NCBI GenBank assembly: GCA_014802105.1 | Contig: JAAVCX010000028.1 | Coordinates: 119,729 to 183,728 of the forward strand | Direction of reading: 5' to 3' | From: Bacteroides sp. | GTDB lineage: Bacteria > Bacteroidota > Bacteroidia > Bacteroidales > Muribaculaceae | DNA length: 64,000 nt | Part shown: positions 7,955 to 15,931 of the stretch, piece by piece | How positions within the stretch are numbered: position 1 is the first letter of the stretch | Layout: each line of letters begins with the position of its first letter | Translations under genes and position numbers: made by a program | Notes under the pieces: generated by a model | The model's input: only the letters and a program-made list of their open reading frames with translations | Told to the model about the DNA's origin: nothing | Database searches by the model: none

Positions 7955-8533
7955 TTAGGATTCAGGAGTAATGATAATTCGTGAAGGTTTGTTTCTTCGG
8001 CCCCAAGTGCCTTCATAGACGTATCTCGAACGGGAAGACTCGCTTGAAACTGGTGTCAGAGTCCAGTCAGAGAGTTCTTTGCCGTGACCGAGATGAATGT
8101 GAAGGTCACCTGTCGAGCTATTGATATAGCCGTTAAAATCAAGTAAGGTGCCGTTAGCATTGTAATATCGGCCTACCATGGTGCCGTTGGGGCGAAGCTC
8201 GATGTTGAAGCCGACGTTGTCGGTGCCGATGTTGCCTTTGCCGTCGTAGCGCGGATATGTGGAGGTTGATACATAGTTTTTCCAGGCTCCGTCAGATAAG
8301 AATTTAACTTCAGGGTAGGCGTTGGCACTTGTGTATACCGCCATAAGTCGTGTAGGCGCGACCGTCGTGGAAGTTTTTCCTTTGTCAGACGAATCCCAGA
8401 AGGTAAAACTCTTGAGATTGATGCCGTCAAAGTTTAACCCATCGCGTTTGTAGCAGCCGATACCAAAGACAATCACTACAAGCAGTAGTAACTGAAGATA
8501 GGCACGTATGAGCAACGAATTTGTGGAAGTCAT
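7955..8533 (-). CDS. Hypothetical membrane-anchored or lipoprotein-like protein
   Basis: A 192-residue protein with one N-terminal hydrophobic segment (LQLLLLVVIVFGIGC, about 13-27) ending in a cysteine that could be a lipidation site, though FGIGC is only a loose lipobox. The remainder is soluble and extracytoplasmic: a segment with VKFLSDGAWKNYV, then strand-rich sequence (VGFNIELRPNGTMVGRYYN) that mentions growth of a displayed value per NG turn, and a His-containing DLHIHLGHGKELSDW. No known family is apparent. It starts 2 bases after the stop of the coiled-coil gene, so the two are translated from one message. Confidence 0.65.
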   Translation of the reverse strand: MTSTNSLLIRAYLQLLLLVVIVFGIGCYKRDGLNFDGINLKSFTFWDSSDKGKTSTTVAPTRLMAVYTSANAYPEVKFLSDGAWKNYVSTSTYPRYDGKGNIGTDNVGFNIELRPNGTMVGRYYNANGTLLDFNGYINSSTGDLHIHLGHGKELSDWTLTPVSSESSRSRYVYEGTWGRRNKPSRIIITPES

Positions 8534-8535
8534 GA

Positions 8536-8985
8536 TCAGTAGGATGGAATAAGTTTGGCTATCAGGGAATTGAAAGTATCGTTTACTCTCTCTATATTTG
8601 ACATCAGGAACTCTTGTTTTGCGAGTGTTGCGTCAGAAAAGTCTTCATCAATCAATTCGAGAGCTTTGTCAGTCAATTTGTCAAGGGTTTTCTGACAATT
8701 GTCAAACCTCTTGTCGAGTAGGGGTAATGACATTTCATATAGTTTTATGTCGCGTTGAGCTTTCACCATAAAGCTATTGAACGCGGTTTCAAGCTGTTTG
8801 CATTGTATCTCGACGTCGGCTGAAATTTTGGCGATTTCGGTTGCTGACAGAGCTACGTTGTTGACAGAGTTGGTGACCATTCCAAGCATATTTTCAGCTT
8901 TGCCGGCGAGGGCATGGACATCGGCCATAGTGAGCTGGGTCGAGGGATTCTCGATGCGTTCGAGAGAGGAGTTGTTGTCATTCAT
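8536..8985 (-). CDS. Hypothetical coiled-coil protein
   Basis: A 149-residue, almost wholly helical protein with heptad-like spacing (KISADVEIQCKQLETAF, LLDKRFDNCQKTLDKLTDKA, MSNIERVNDTFNSLIAKL). It has no signal peptide or membrane segment. The pattern resembles short cytoplasmic scaffolding helices, as in TelA-like or MCP-like signalling bundles, but no family is recognisable. It lies between the large two-span coiled-coil protein upstream (32-base gap) and the lipoprotein-like gene downstream (2-base gap), so it could pair with the large protein. Function unknown. Confidence 0.68.
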   Translation of the reverse strand: MNDNNSSLERIENPSTQLTMADVHALAGKAENMLGMVTNSVNNVALSATEIAKISADVEIQCKQLETAFNSFMVKAQRDIKLYEMSLPLLDKRFDNCQKTLDKLTDKALELIDEDFSDATLAKQEFLMSNIERVNDTFNSLIAKLIPSY

Positions 8986-9017
8986 TTGGAGTAGGTTGTG
9001 ATAGTGAGTAGATTGAT

Positions 9018-10892
9018 TTAGGAATTGAGAAAGCCTGAGATCATGGCTTCAGTGGCGTTTTTCTCCTTATAGTCGATTTCGTCTCTTTTGATGCGGCCAC
9101 ATTGTGCAGCAATGGTATTTTCAACATTGCTCAACAATTCTTCGGCTTGCATACAGTGGCTAATAGATGTCTTACCTAAACTCTTAGAGACTATCTTGTA
9201 GACCGCCACTGAGCCTGAAATTCCTATGAATATGCGAAACATTGTGGATCCGGGGATAAAGAATATGCACATAAGAATAATGGCGATGAGGGCAACCAGT
9301 CCGCTTCCAGTAATCCAATATAAGAGAGATGAGTTGACCTGTTCGATTGCAGGTTCTACTGTGTCGGAGTAGAAATTAAAGCCGGGGTTGTTTTCCATCA
9401 GTGCTTTTACTGCGGGAGAAGCCATGTCCATATCAATGGTACAGAGATGTCCGTCCAGAGCATATAGTGAGAGTTGTGGATCGGTAAGCAACATGATTTC
9501 TGCGCCGGTGAGTGAAGTGTCCTGATCAGCGCATCTTTCAAGGGCCTCAAAAGGTTTGTCGTCAAAGAGTTCGAGGGAGATGTAGCCGTTGATGGTGTAA
9601 TAGTCAGGGAGTTCGATGCCCGTGGTTTGTTTCCCGTTCATCCACGCAGTGTACTCCTTCTGAAGGTAGTTGCTCAATTCCACAAGGAAAAGGCTCGTCC
9701 TGTAGATGGTCAGGTTACGGAGCATCAATCTAGATGCACGAGTCAGTCTATCGGTGTCGGATGGGAGACAGGGGTATGTTTTAGTAGCATATTTCATGAC
9801 TATCGCCCGGCTTTTATTGCTATTGTGCCGGGCTTTAGGTATAATGTGGTTGACTTTTGATATATTTGCGGCGGCAATGGTCTTTTTAGTGGTGAGGAGT
9901 CTGCCGAGCATTTCATTGTGTTTCTTCGCGGCTTTCCACTGACCGAATGCAGCCAGCCCTCGGGCAAAGACTTCGGCTCCTACCGCTACACGCGATGAAG
10001 TCTTGTTGCTAAAGTTCATAATGTCTAAAGCCGTAGAGACGGTTTCTCTGACAATGTTTGCATAACCCGAGTATATTTCGGGTATTTTCTGCCCGAGCTC
10101 ATCAAGTTGAGGCAGAAGCTCGGCCTCGAGTTTGCGCAGATCGTCAGCAAGAGCCTGAAAATCTGCCTGTTCAGAGTCTTTTGTGGTTTGACTCTCTGTA
10201 ACGGAGATTTCTCTATGTCCGAGATCTTTCCCAATTACATTTTCCACCTTTGAATTGTCAATTGGCATAGTATTATGTTTTTCCCCGGTTGGAATAGGGG
10301 GTGAATGAAGTATTGTGTTAGCTTTCCAATTTGAGAGAGATTCTAAAATCATCAATATAGATTGAGCGGATTCAGAAGAAACGGATTTAATCCTCCTTGG
10401 CTGGGAGTTCGAGTCTAAGAATCGGATGGCGTCACCAAAAGTCTCGATGTTGTCAATTTCAAAGGGCTTGATTTCTTTTCCGGTATATTCTTCAAATATT
10501 TTGCGAAGTTTTTTCTTCGCGATATGTATTCGGCTGATAGAGCAGAAGTCTGAGAACCAGGTGTTGTCAAAACATTTAGCGGTACTGTCTAAATCGCGAT
10601 AAATATCTTCGACATAGTATTCATCTGAGTCCTGTTCGCTATATTCTTCGGTGATTTCTTCAACAATCTCTTGAATTGATGCATCAGTAGTTGAGATTCT
10701 CTCTAATATTTTTTCTTTGGATGAATCGGGTAGCTCTTCACTTTCGTAACTGCTGAAGTAATCCACGAAAGTCTTCTTTATAAGATGAGCCGGCTCAGAA
10801 ATAGAGATATATTTCAGTCCTGAGATCCTTTCAAGAAATTCAATTGAAGCTTTATTCATTTTTATAATATTATCTTCTTGAGCAATAGACAT
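9018..10892 (-). CDS. Large hypothetical helical protein with two membrane spans
   Basis: A 624-residue protein of unknown family. The first 200 residues are acidic and helical (KILERISTTDASIQEIVEEI). Residues about 240-300 are probably coiled coil (DDLRKLEAELLPQLDELG). A middle region rich in Lys/Arg follows, and near the end two membrane spans (LLYWITGSGLVALIAIILMC and MFRIFIGISGSVAVYKIV) precede a short cytoplasmic tail. The frame stays open up to 10967, but that would overlap the upstream gene by 59 bases. The ATG at 10892 leaves a 16-base gap and is preferred; ATG at 10859 (MNKASIEFLER) is another option. It is the core and largest member of the operon, and the DNA is clearly more AT-rich than the flanking housekeeping genes. 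Confidence 0.72.
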   Translation of the reverse strand: MSIAQEDNIIKMNKASIEFLERISGLKYISISEPAHLIKKTFVDYFSSYESEELPDSSKEKILERISTTDASIQEIVEEITEEYSEQDSDEYYVEDIYRDLDSTAKCFDNTWFSDFCSISRIHIAKKKLRKIFEEYTGKEIKPFEIDNIETFGDAIRFLDSNSQPRRIKSVSSESAQSILMILESLSNWKANTILHSPPIPTGEKHNTMPIDNSKVENVIGKDLGHREISVTESQTTKDSEQADFQALADDLRKLEAELLPQLDELGQKIPEIYSGYANIVRETVSTALDIMNFSNKTSSRVAVGAEVFARGLAAFGQWKAAKKHNEMLGRLLTTKKTIAAANISKVNHIIPKARHNSNKSRAIVMKYATKTYPCLPSDTDRLTRASRLMLRNLTIYRTSLFLVELSNYLQKEYTAWMNGKQTTGIELPDYYTINGYISLELFDDKPFEALERCADQDTSLTGAEIMLLTDPQLSLYALDGHLCTIDMDMASPAVKALMENNPGFNFYSDTVEPAIEQVNSSLLYWITGSGLVALIAIILMCIFFIPGSTMFRIFIGISGSVAVYKIVSKSLGKTSISHCMQAEELLSNVENTIAAQCGRIKRDEIDYKEKNATEAMISGFLNS

Positions 10893-10908
10893 AATATAGC
10901 TTTTGGAT

Positions 10909-11130
10909 CTAATCGAGTTTGACGAAGTCGAAGTCGTTTTTGCTGCAACAGGCTTTGGTGTAGTCAAATCGGTAGATCTTCATATAGGCTTCGCGGATTT
11001 CCTTGGCCCCGTTGTAGAAAGGGTCGGTTGTATGGATAGCCGTGGTCACGGTGACGGCCATCCCGGGGGTGAGTACTGTGCCGTTTACTCTCTTGGTGTG
11101 GCGGGGAGTTATTCTGAATATTTTTGACAT
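10909..11130 (-). CDS. Small conserved-looking protein, DUF6140-like
   Basis: Codes for 73 residues. The pattern RHTKRVNGTVLTPGMAVTV, then PFYNGAKEIREAYMKIYRFDY, then a CC pair and DFVKLD resembles small Bacteroidales proteins that I recall being grouped as DUF6140 (a VNG...GM.V.V half, then NG...AFMR.YG.D). This identification is from memory and weak. There is no signal peptide or membrane span; it is a small soluble beta-plus-alpha domain, perhaps an adaptor. It is the first gene of the leftward operon and is separated from the promoter by about 350 bases of non-coding leader. Confidence 0.65.
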   Translation of the reverse strand: MSKIFRITPRHTKRVNGTVLTPGMAVTVTTAIHTTDPFYNGAKEIREAYMKIYRFDYTKACCSKNDFDFVKLD

Positions 11131-11478
11131 ACTGTTTTTATGGTTTAGAGATTAAGAATATGTATATAAAGCAAAAGGCGTGAGGCGGATCCGCTTCACG
11201 TCCTTCAATTTCAGGTATCGCCAAACACCTTAACAAACAGGATAAGAAGAAATTCGCCCCACGTCTATATCTATATGCGCATGCCCATCCGGCCTGCGAC
11301 ATAAGCGGATATAGAAAGTGGGCATTCTTCGTCGAGAGTCCGTTTGTTTCTACTGATTTGGCGATTTCGAAATTGAGAACTGTCGGCAAGATGCCTTATG
11401 CCAGGCTTGTTCCATATTGACCCGAAACTCCTTTCGCGGTCGCTCTGCTGATGAGCGTTATATAGAGTAAGCCTAATG
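11131..11478 (-). ncRNA. Possible structured leader or small RNA upstream of the unknown operon
   Basis: About 350 bases between the promoter box at 11479-11486 and the first gene, without a convincing open frame. An 83-residue frame at 11138-11389 looks spurious. The minus strand holds short hairpins such as CGAAAGGAGTTTCG and, near the gene, the palindromic hairpin at 11179-11200 followed by a T-rich stretch. It could be a structured leader with an attenuator, or a free small RNA. No RNA family was identified. Confidence 0.35.
11179..11200 (-). terminator. Palindromic hairpin in the operon leader (attenuator or operator)
   Basis: CGTGAGGCGGATCCGCTTCACG is a 22-base near-palindrome with one mismatched pair. 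On the minus strand it is followed by CCTTTTGCTTTAT, resembling a weak intrinsic terminator 50 bases before the first gene. A protein-binding operator is an alternative. Confidence 0.45.
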
Positions 11479-11486
11479 CAAAAGTA
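11479..11486 (-). promoter_or_regulatory. -7 box for the unknown-function operon
   Basis: Minus-strand TACTTTTG matches TAnnTTTG and points toward the gene at 11130. A second box of the same type (TACCTTTG) lies further upstream at 11573-11580. Confidence 0.5.
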
Positions 11487-11572
11487 GCATTTTTTCGAAG
11501 AATGCCCAATTTTGTGAATGAATTTCTATTGTGTTTTTTGTGTTAAAATGCAGTTGTTTAATGTTCGCGATG

Positions 11573-11580
11573 CAAAGGTA
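11573..11580 (-). promoter_or_regulatory. Second leftward -7 box, next to the WYL promoter
   Basis: Minus-strand TACCTTTG matches TAnnTTTG. It lies 45 bases from the rightward box at 11625, so the two transcripts could be co-regulated from this short interval, for example by the WYL protein itself. Confidence 0.45.
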
Positions 11581-11624
11581 GAGATAGATGTTGCCACTTC
11601 GTGGTACATATCTAAAAAATTTCG

Positions 11625-11632
11625 TAACTTTG
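11625..11632 (+). promoter_or_regulatory. -7 box for the WYL regulator
   Basis: TAACTTTG matches TAnnTTTG, 21 bases before the ATG at 11654. Because it lies inside the longer open frame starting at 11588, it supports the 11654 start. Confidence 0.65.
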
Positions 11633-11653
11633 AGTATAAAATTTCATGATCAG

Positions 11654-12583
11654 ATGGCTCAAAGTCCCAATCTTCTCAATCGTTATATCTGGCTTCTTAA
11701 TCTTGTCTCGAGGGCCGGCGCCCTGACTTTGCCCGAGATCAGTGAGGCCTGGGAGCATTCTACGCTCAATCCTGTGCCTGGCGAACCGTTGCGTCAGAGG
11801 TCGTTTATACGTCATCGCAAGGCTATATCAGAGCTTTTCAATATAGATATTGTCTGTCGCAAGAGAGATAACACCTATTATATAGCTGATACTGACAAGC
11901 TGAGAGGGAATGACCTCATAGCTTGGGTGGTCAATACGCTTGCTATCGAGGGACACCTGCGACACAATCCGGCGTTGCGTTCACGTATTCTGCTTGACAC
12001 GGTGCCGGGTGGCGAACAGTTTCTGCGCCCCATAGTGGAGGCTATGGAGCGTAACCGTTGTGTTACGGTCGACTATCGTTCGTTTCATTCCCTGACATTC
12101 CGGAAGATGTGTCTGGAGCCTTATTGCCTGAAGGCTTACGGACGCCGATGGTATATGTTGGGGCGTGATACAGCGAGTGGCAAGCTGGAGATGTTTGGAC
12201 TTGACCGGATTGGTGATCTTGAAGTCACGGATGTTTCTTACTCTTTGCCCGAGGGGTTTGTTTCCGAGGAGTATTTCTCGGAGTTCATTGGTGTGATAAA
12301 TGACTTTTCTACGGGCCCCGAGACTGTCAAGATCTCTATCGACGATGATTTTGCTCCCCACCTGCGCAATGTGCCGCTCCATCCGTCACAAACCGAGGGG
12401 CATATTGACTATCCCGATGGATCGAGAGATGCGACATTTACATGGCATTTGCGACCTACTCCCGATTTTCTTATGGAGCTTTATCGCTATGGGTCGTCGC
12501 TCGAGGTCATCAGTCCGCCCTGGGTGCGTGACACGATTGCCCGCTGGGCGGCCCATCATAATGAGTTGTACTCGGGTAAATGA
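11654..12583 (+). CDS. WYL-domain transcriptional regulator
   Basis: A 309-residue DNA-binding regulator. The N-terminal part (about 1-90) is a winged-helix-like region (LLNRYIWLLNLVSRAGALTL, then RQRSFIRHRKAISELFNIDI). The central WYL domain (about 140-215) has VTVDYRSF, LEPYCLKAYGRRWYMLGRD and FGLDRI, with the Trp-Tyr pair that names the family. A C-terminal WCX extension follows (PETVKISIDDDF... PHLRNVPLHPSQ). WYL domains bind nucleic-acid-related ligands and often control stress, DNA-damage or anti-phage loci. The gene lies divergent to the unknown membrane operon, which makes that operon its likely target. A strong terminator follows. Confidence 0.88.
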   Translation: MAQSPNLLNRYIWLLNLVSRAGALTLPEISEAWEHSTLNPVPGEPLRQRSFIRHRKAISELFNIDIVCRKRDNTYYIADTDKLRGNDLIAWVVNTLAIEGHLRHNPALRSRILLDTVPGGEQFLRPIVEAMERNRCVTVDYRSFHSLTFRKMCLEPYCLKAYGRRWYMLGRDTASGKLEMFGLDRIGDLEVTDVSYSLPEGFVSEEYFSEFIGVINDFSTGPETVKISIDDDFAPHLRNVPLHPSQTEGHIDYPDGSRDATFTWHLRPTPDFLMELYRYGSSLEVISPPWVRDTIARWAAHHNELYSGK

Positions 12584-12588
12584 AATAC

Positions 12589-12635
12589 AACAACACCTGC
12601 CGTCTCCCCGCGAGGGGGTGAGGGCAGGTGTTGTT
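12589..12635 (+). terminator. Strong terminator after the WYL gene
   Basis: The arms AACAACACCTGCC and GGCAGGTGTTGTT pair perfectly over 13 bases around a small inner CCCC/GGGG hairpin, followed by a T-rich stretch. It could serve both the WYL gene and the leftward ribosomal protein operon. Confidence 0.85.
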
Positions 12636-12695
12636 ATGTTTATTTATGGAGCTACCGTGTCAAAAAAAACTCGGTGCTCTATAATCGGTTGTTTC

Positions 12696-12845
12696 TTACT
12701 TCAGGACGTCCTTTACAGCATCGTTGGGAACCATCTGTTCCTGAAAAGTATATGCACCGGTCTTGGGTGACTTAACGCACTTGATGACCTTGGAGTAGGT
12801 GCGGCCTTCTCCCTTCTGGAGAGATGCAACGGTTTTCTTTGCCAT
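12696..12845 (-). CDS. DUF4295 small protein, ribosomal-operon companion
   Basis: A 49-residue basic protein (starts MAKKTVASLQKGEGRTYSKV, contains CVKSPKTGAYTFQEQMV and ends VKDVLK). This is the DUF4295 family, which in Bacteroidetes follows rpmB and rpmG. It is the third gene of the L28-L33-DUF4295 operon, 12 bases after rpmG, and probably binds the ribosome or RNA given its size and charge. The biochemical role is unknown to me. In related genomes ftsY often follows; here the operon ends instead. Confidence 0.88.
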   Translation of the reverse strand: MAKKTVASLQKGEGRTYSKVIKCVKSPKTGAYTFQEQMVPNDAVKDVLK

Positions 12846-12857
12846 GAGTCAGAGGGA

Positions 12858-13046
12858 TTATTTAATTTCTTTGTGTACGGTGACTTTCTTGAGGATGGGG
12901 TTGTATTTCTTCAGCTCCAGACGCTCAGTAGTGTTCTTGCGGTTTTTGGTGGTGATGTAACGGGAGGTGCCGGGCATACCGCTTGCCTTGTGCTCGGTGC
13001 ATTCGAGGATGACCTGAACGCGATTTCCTTTAGCTTTCTTTGCCAT
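12858..13046 (-). CDS. rpmG: 50S ribosomal protein L33
   Basis: A 62-residue basic L33 ([20 protein letters not shown], then [20 protein letters not shown]). It is a component of the large ribosomal subunit near the E site. The paired CxxC zinc motifs are absent, leaving only one Cys, so this is the zinc-independent (C-) form. It sits 4 bases after rpmB. Confidence 0.96.
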   Translation of the reverse strand: MAKKAKGNRVQVILECTEHKASGMPGTSRYITTKNRKNTTERLELKKYNPILKKVTVHKEIK

Positions 13047-13050
13047 CTTC

Positions 13051-13311
13051 TTAGAGGATATCTATGTATTTGATTTCAGTGATATAGCCCTTAGCAGCAG
13101 CTTCCTTAATAGCTGCGTCGAGGCCCTTCTTGTTGATAGTGCGAAGGCCGGCGGCCGAGATGGTCAGGGTGATCCAAGCCTGCTCCTCAACCCAGAAGAA
13201 TTTCTTGTTGAAGAGATTAACCTCAAACTTACGCTTAGTGCGGCGCTTGGAGTGAGACACATTGTTGCCCACCATTGCTTTCTTGCCGGTAATCTGACAG
13301 ATTTTTGACAT
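13051..13311 (-). CDS. rpmB: 50S ribosomal protein L28
   Basis: An 86-residue L28 with the family start [21 protein letters not shown] and the basic segment [13 protein letters not shown]. One Cys only, so also the zinc-free form. It is the first gene of the operon, about 130 bases after a clear promoter box at 13443. Confidence 0.96.
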   Translation of the reverse strand: MSKICQITGKKAMVGNNVSHSKRRTKRKFEVNLFNKKFFWVEEQAWITLTISAAGLRTINKKGLDAAIKEAAAKGYITEIKYIDIL

Positions 13312-13641
13312 GGCTGTTGGTTTTTATCTCTGTGATTTTTTGTGTATTAGCGAAATCAATGGCCACCATATCATGCCTCATATCGCTGAGCGGCGCATCA
13401 TTTCCACTAAGCTTTTACACGAGGTGCCACGATTTTCGACTGCAAAGTTATAAACTTTTCCTATCATGGACAAACCAACTAAGCAGTCTTTTGTATTCTA
13501 TCACATAATTTAACATTTACTCGCCCGAGGATTTTTTATGTCCCGGGTGTTTATATTAATTAGGTGGGGACGGATAGGCAGGATGTGTTCCAACAGTCGT
13601 GCTTATGCTGTCTGTCACCACTGTCATAGATAGAAACGATT
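13312..13641. other. Intergenic region between rpmB and the solute-binding gene
   Basis: A 330-base divergent intergenic stretch. It holds the rpmB promoter box and a GC-poor segment. I see no open frame, hairpin or recognisable promoter for the rightward gene. Confidence 0.6.
13443..13450 (-). promoter_or_regulatory. -7 box for rpmB-rpmG-DUF4295
   Basis: Minus-strand TAACTTTG matches TAnnTTTG and lies 130 bases before the rpmB start. Confidence 0.55.
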
Positions 13642-14460
13642 ATGAAGCTCGAAGATATACTCAAATTGACTCCGCGACGGCTTTTTGTGATAGTGGTCGG
13701 AGTGATCGCAATCGGATTGGCGGCTACTCTGCTGTCGGGTCGCGGTAGTGGCTCGGCCGCTGTCTACAATCGTGGCGACGGCGATACCATCAATGTGGCG
13801 ATCGCCTATTCGCCTATGTCGCTCTATCGTTACGGCGACACTCTCGGCGGTCTGAATTATGATATAATGAAGGCTATCGCGGGGGAGTATGACATGAAGG
13901 TGAAGTTTCATCCCGTCACTTCGGCAACGGCGGCCCTCGAGCGTCTGGGCCGGGGCGACTATGATATATTGATGGCCGATATACCTGTCACTGCGTCGAT
14001 CAAGGAGAAGTATAGGGTGAGCGTGCCGGTCTATACCGACTATCTTGTGCTCGTGAGCTGCGACACGACTCTCTCGTCGACTCTTGATCTTGCCGGCAAG
14101 GAGGTGTGGGTGGTCAAGGACTCACCTGCGGCCGAGAGGCTTGAGAACCTGTCGCGTGAGATAGGCGATTCGATAGATATACGCTCGAGCGCCGACTATA
14201 ATGCCGAGCAATTGCTGATGTTGGTTTCGGCCGGTGATATACCGCGGGCGGTGGTCAATCGAGGGGTGGCGCTGAGTATGCTCCCTGATTGTCCCGATCT
14301 GAGGATCTCGACACGTATCTCGCTGAGCCAGTTTCAGAGCTGGTTTTTCAGAAAGAACGAGAAGGCACTTGCCGACACTGTCGATGCACGTCTGGAGCGG
14401 TTCAGAACCACTGAGGCTTATCGCGAGATACTCTCGAGCCGCACTCCCGACTGTGATTGA
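13642..14460 (+). CDS. Membrane-anchored family 3 solute-binding-like protein
   Basis: A 272-residue protein. Residues about 14-33 form one membrane span or uncleaved signal anchor (LFVIVVGVIAIGLAATLLSG). Residues 50-265 resemble the amino-acid-binding (SBP_bac_3) fold: INVAIAYSPMSLYRYGDTLG, GLNYDIMKAIAGEY, then RGDYDILMADIPVTASIKEK and later the hinge-like KEVWVVKDSPAAERLENL. The arrangement matches the N-terminal half of MltF-type proteins, but no lysozyme-like domain follows. No transporter permease is adjacent, so it may be a sensor or an orphan binding protein. The ligand is not predictable. Confidence 0.75.
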   Translation: MKLEDILKLTPRRLFVIVVGVIAIGLAATLLSGRGSGSAAVYNRGDGDTINVAIAYSPMSLYRYGDTLGGLNYDIMKAIAGEYDMKVKFHPVTSATAALERLGRGDYDILMADIPVTASIKEKYRVSVPVYTDYLVLVSCDTTLSSTLDLAGKEVWVVKDSPAAERLENLSREIGDSIDIRSSADYNAEQLLMLVSAGDIPRAVVNRGVALSMLPDCPDLRISTRISLSQFQSWFFRKNEKALADTVDARLERFRTTEAYREILSSRTPDCD

Positions 14461-14486
14461 AAACCGTCATGCTCCAGCCGGTCGGT

Positions 14487-14585
14487 CTATATTATATATG
14501 TGGCAACGTTTCAAAAAAGCAAATGTATGGACATGGCGTGCCATGTCCATACATTCATGATTATGCCCCCCTATATTATATATGT
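14487..14585. repeat. 34-base perfect palindrome flanked by 15-base direct repeats
   Basis: AATGTATGGACATGGC, a 2-base GT loop, and its exact complement (14522-14555) form a hairpin with a 16-base stem. It is flanked by direct repeats of CTATATTATATATGT at 14487-14501 and 14571-14585. It lies between the convergent solute-binding and TolC genes, so it may be a bidirectional terminator, though no long T run follows. The direct repeats are unexplained. Confidence 0.7.
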
Positions 14586-14608
14586 ATGGGATAGGCTTCG
14601 TGACGATC

Positions 14609-15931
14609 TCAGCGATTGTAGAAATCGAGAGTGCGCGATTTGAGCAGATATTGATAGGTGACGCTGACCTTCTCTGAAAGCGCGTTGGTGTAGGTCGATC
14701 GGGCTTGTTCCCACTCGGTGGCGTTGGCACGACCGTAGGTCGATTTATACGTCATTGCCTCGAGGGCTACCCTTGCGGCCTCGACCGCCACCAGCGAGGA
14801 GTTGTAGCGGGCAAGTGCATTGGAGGCTTCGGTGTGGGTCTGACGTATGGTGTGAAGCAGATTGCTCTGGCTACGCTCGACCTCAAGTTCAGCTACCTGT
14901 CGTTGGAGACGGGCCTGGCGCACCTGATTGCGTGTCGAAAAGGCGTCAAAGATGGGTATGCTCAGTGAAAATCCAAGGGATTTGGAGAGGTTGTTGCGCA
15001 TCTGTCGGCCGAATGGATCGCTGACGACTCCCGACATGGTGTAGTAATTTGACCCGAGGGAGGCATTGAACGACAGGCGCGGCAGATAGCCGGTCATAGC
15101 TGTTGAGACAGACTTGTCGGCTACCTCTACCCCCGATCGGGAAACGAGTATAGAGCTGTTGGACTCGAGGGCGCGGGCATAGACCCGGTCGGCCGACGGT
15201 AGCGGTGGCAACGAGTCGGTGTCGACAGCAGCGAGTTCAAACGGGGTAGAGTCGTCGAGTTCCAGAGCACGCTTGAGATCGAGCATCGCCATGTCGAGAT
15301 CGCCCGTGGCGTTCACTACCGACACCTCGGCCGAAGCTACCTGAGAGCGGGCCTGGAGCACATCGGCTTCGGGTATCTTACCACTTTCGAGCAGGGCTTC
15401 CTGACGCTTGAGTTGCACTTGGGTGAGCCTGAGCTCTTCGCGTCTCACTTCGAGCATCTCTCGGCAATATAGGGCCTGAAAGTAATAGCTGATGACGCTG
15501 AGTGTCACCTCGTCGCGCACATTCTCGAGCCTAAGATCGAGATTGCGTTCCGAGGCACGTGCCTGCTGGAGCTGACGCAGCGCGCTGAGTCCCTGGAAAA
15601 TGGGGAGCTGAAGCGAGGCGTTCCATCCGGTGGATGAGGTGTTGCGGTTGGCGTAGGTGTTCTGGGAGGTGAGTCCACGGCCATAGCTCCACCCCTGGGA
15701 GGCTCCGGCGCTGATGGTGGGGAGGAAACGGTCTTTGGCCTCGGTGACCGATTGAGATCCGCGGCAGCGCTCTATCAGTGCGCCTTTGACATCAAGATTA
15801 TGGTCAAGGGCATAGCTGATGCAACTGTCGAGGCTCCACACCTCGCCGCAAGCCTTGGGAGCAGTAGAGAAGAAGCAGAGGATAAGGAGAATGAAACAGC
15901 GGAAGATGGAAGCAGGGGTGGTCATGGTCAT
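14609..15931 (-). CDS. TolC-family outer membrane efflux protein
   Basis: A 440-residue outer membrane channel of the TolC/OEP family. It has a signal peptide (about 1-29, hydrophobic FILLILCFFSTAPKACG) followed by two structurally repeated OEP halves with long alpha-helical hairpins (LRQLQQARASERNLDLRLEN; LEVRREELRLTQVQLKRQEA) and a conserved NATEWEQARSTYTNALSE near the end. It is the last gene of the efflux operon, starting directly after the adaptor stop codon, and supplies the outer membrane duct. Confidence 0.92.
   Translation of the reverse strand: MTMTTPASIFRCFILLILCFFSTAPKACGEVWSLDSCISYALDHNLDVKGALIERCRGSQSVTEAKDRFLPTISAGASQGWSYGRGLTSQNTYANRNTSSTGWNASLQLPIFQGLSALRQLQQARASERNLDLRLENVRDEVTLSVISYYFQALYCREMLEVRREELRLTQVQLKRQEALLESGKIPEADVLQARSQVASAEVSVVNATGDLDMAMLDLKRALELDDSTPFELAAVDTDSLPPLPSADRVYARALESNSSILVSRSGVEVADKSVSTAMTGYLPRLSFNASLGSNYYTMSGVVSDPFGRQMRNNLSKSLGFSLSIPIFDAFSTRNQVRQARLQRQVAELEVERSQSNLLHTIRQTHTEASNALARYNSSLVAVEAARVALEAMTYKSTYGRANATEWEQARSTYTNALSEKVSVTYQYLLKSRTLDFYNR

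Noticed and set aside
11138..11389. 83-codon leftward frame in the operon leader
   Set aside because: Contains no recognisable domain, spans the palindromic hairpin and ends next to the first operon gene; more likely non-coding leader.
13642..14460. Lytic transglycosylase MltF
   Set aside because: Only the solute-binding half is present; no lysozyme-like domain or catalytic Glu follows.
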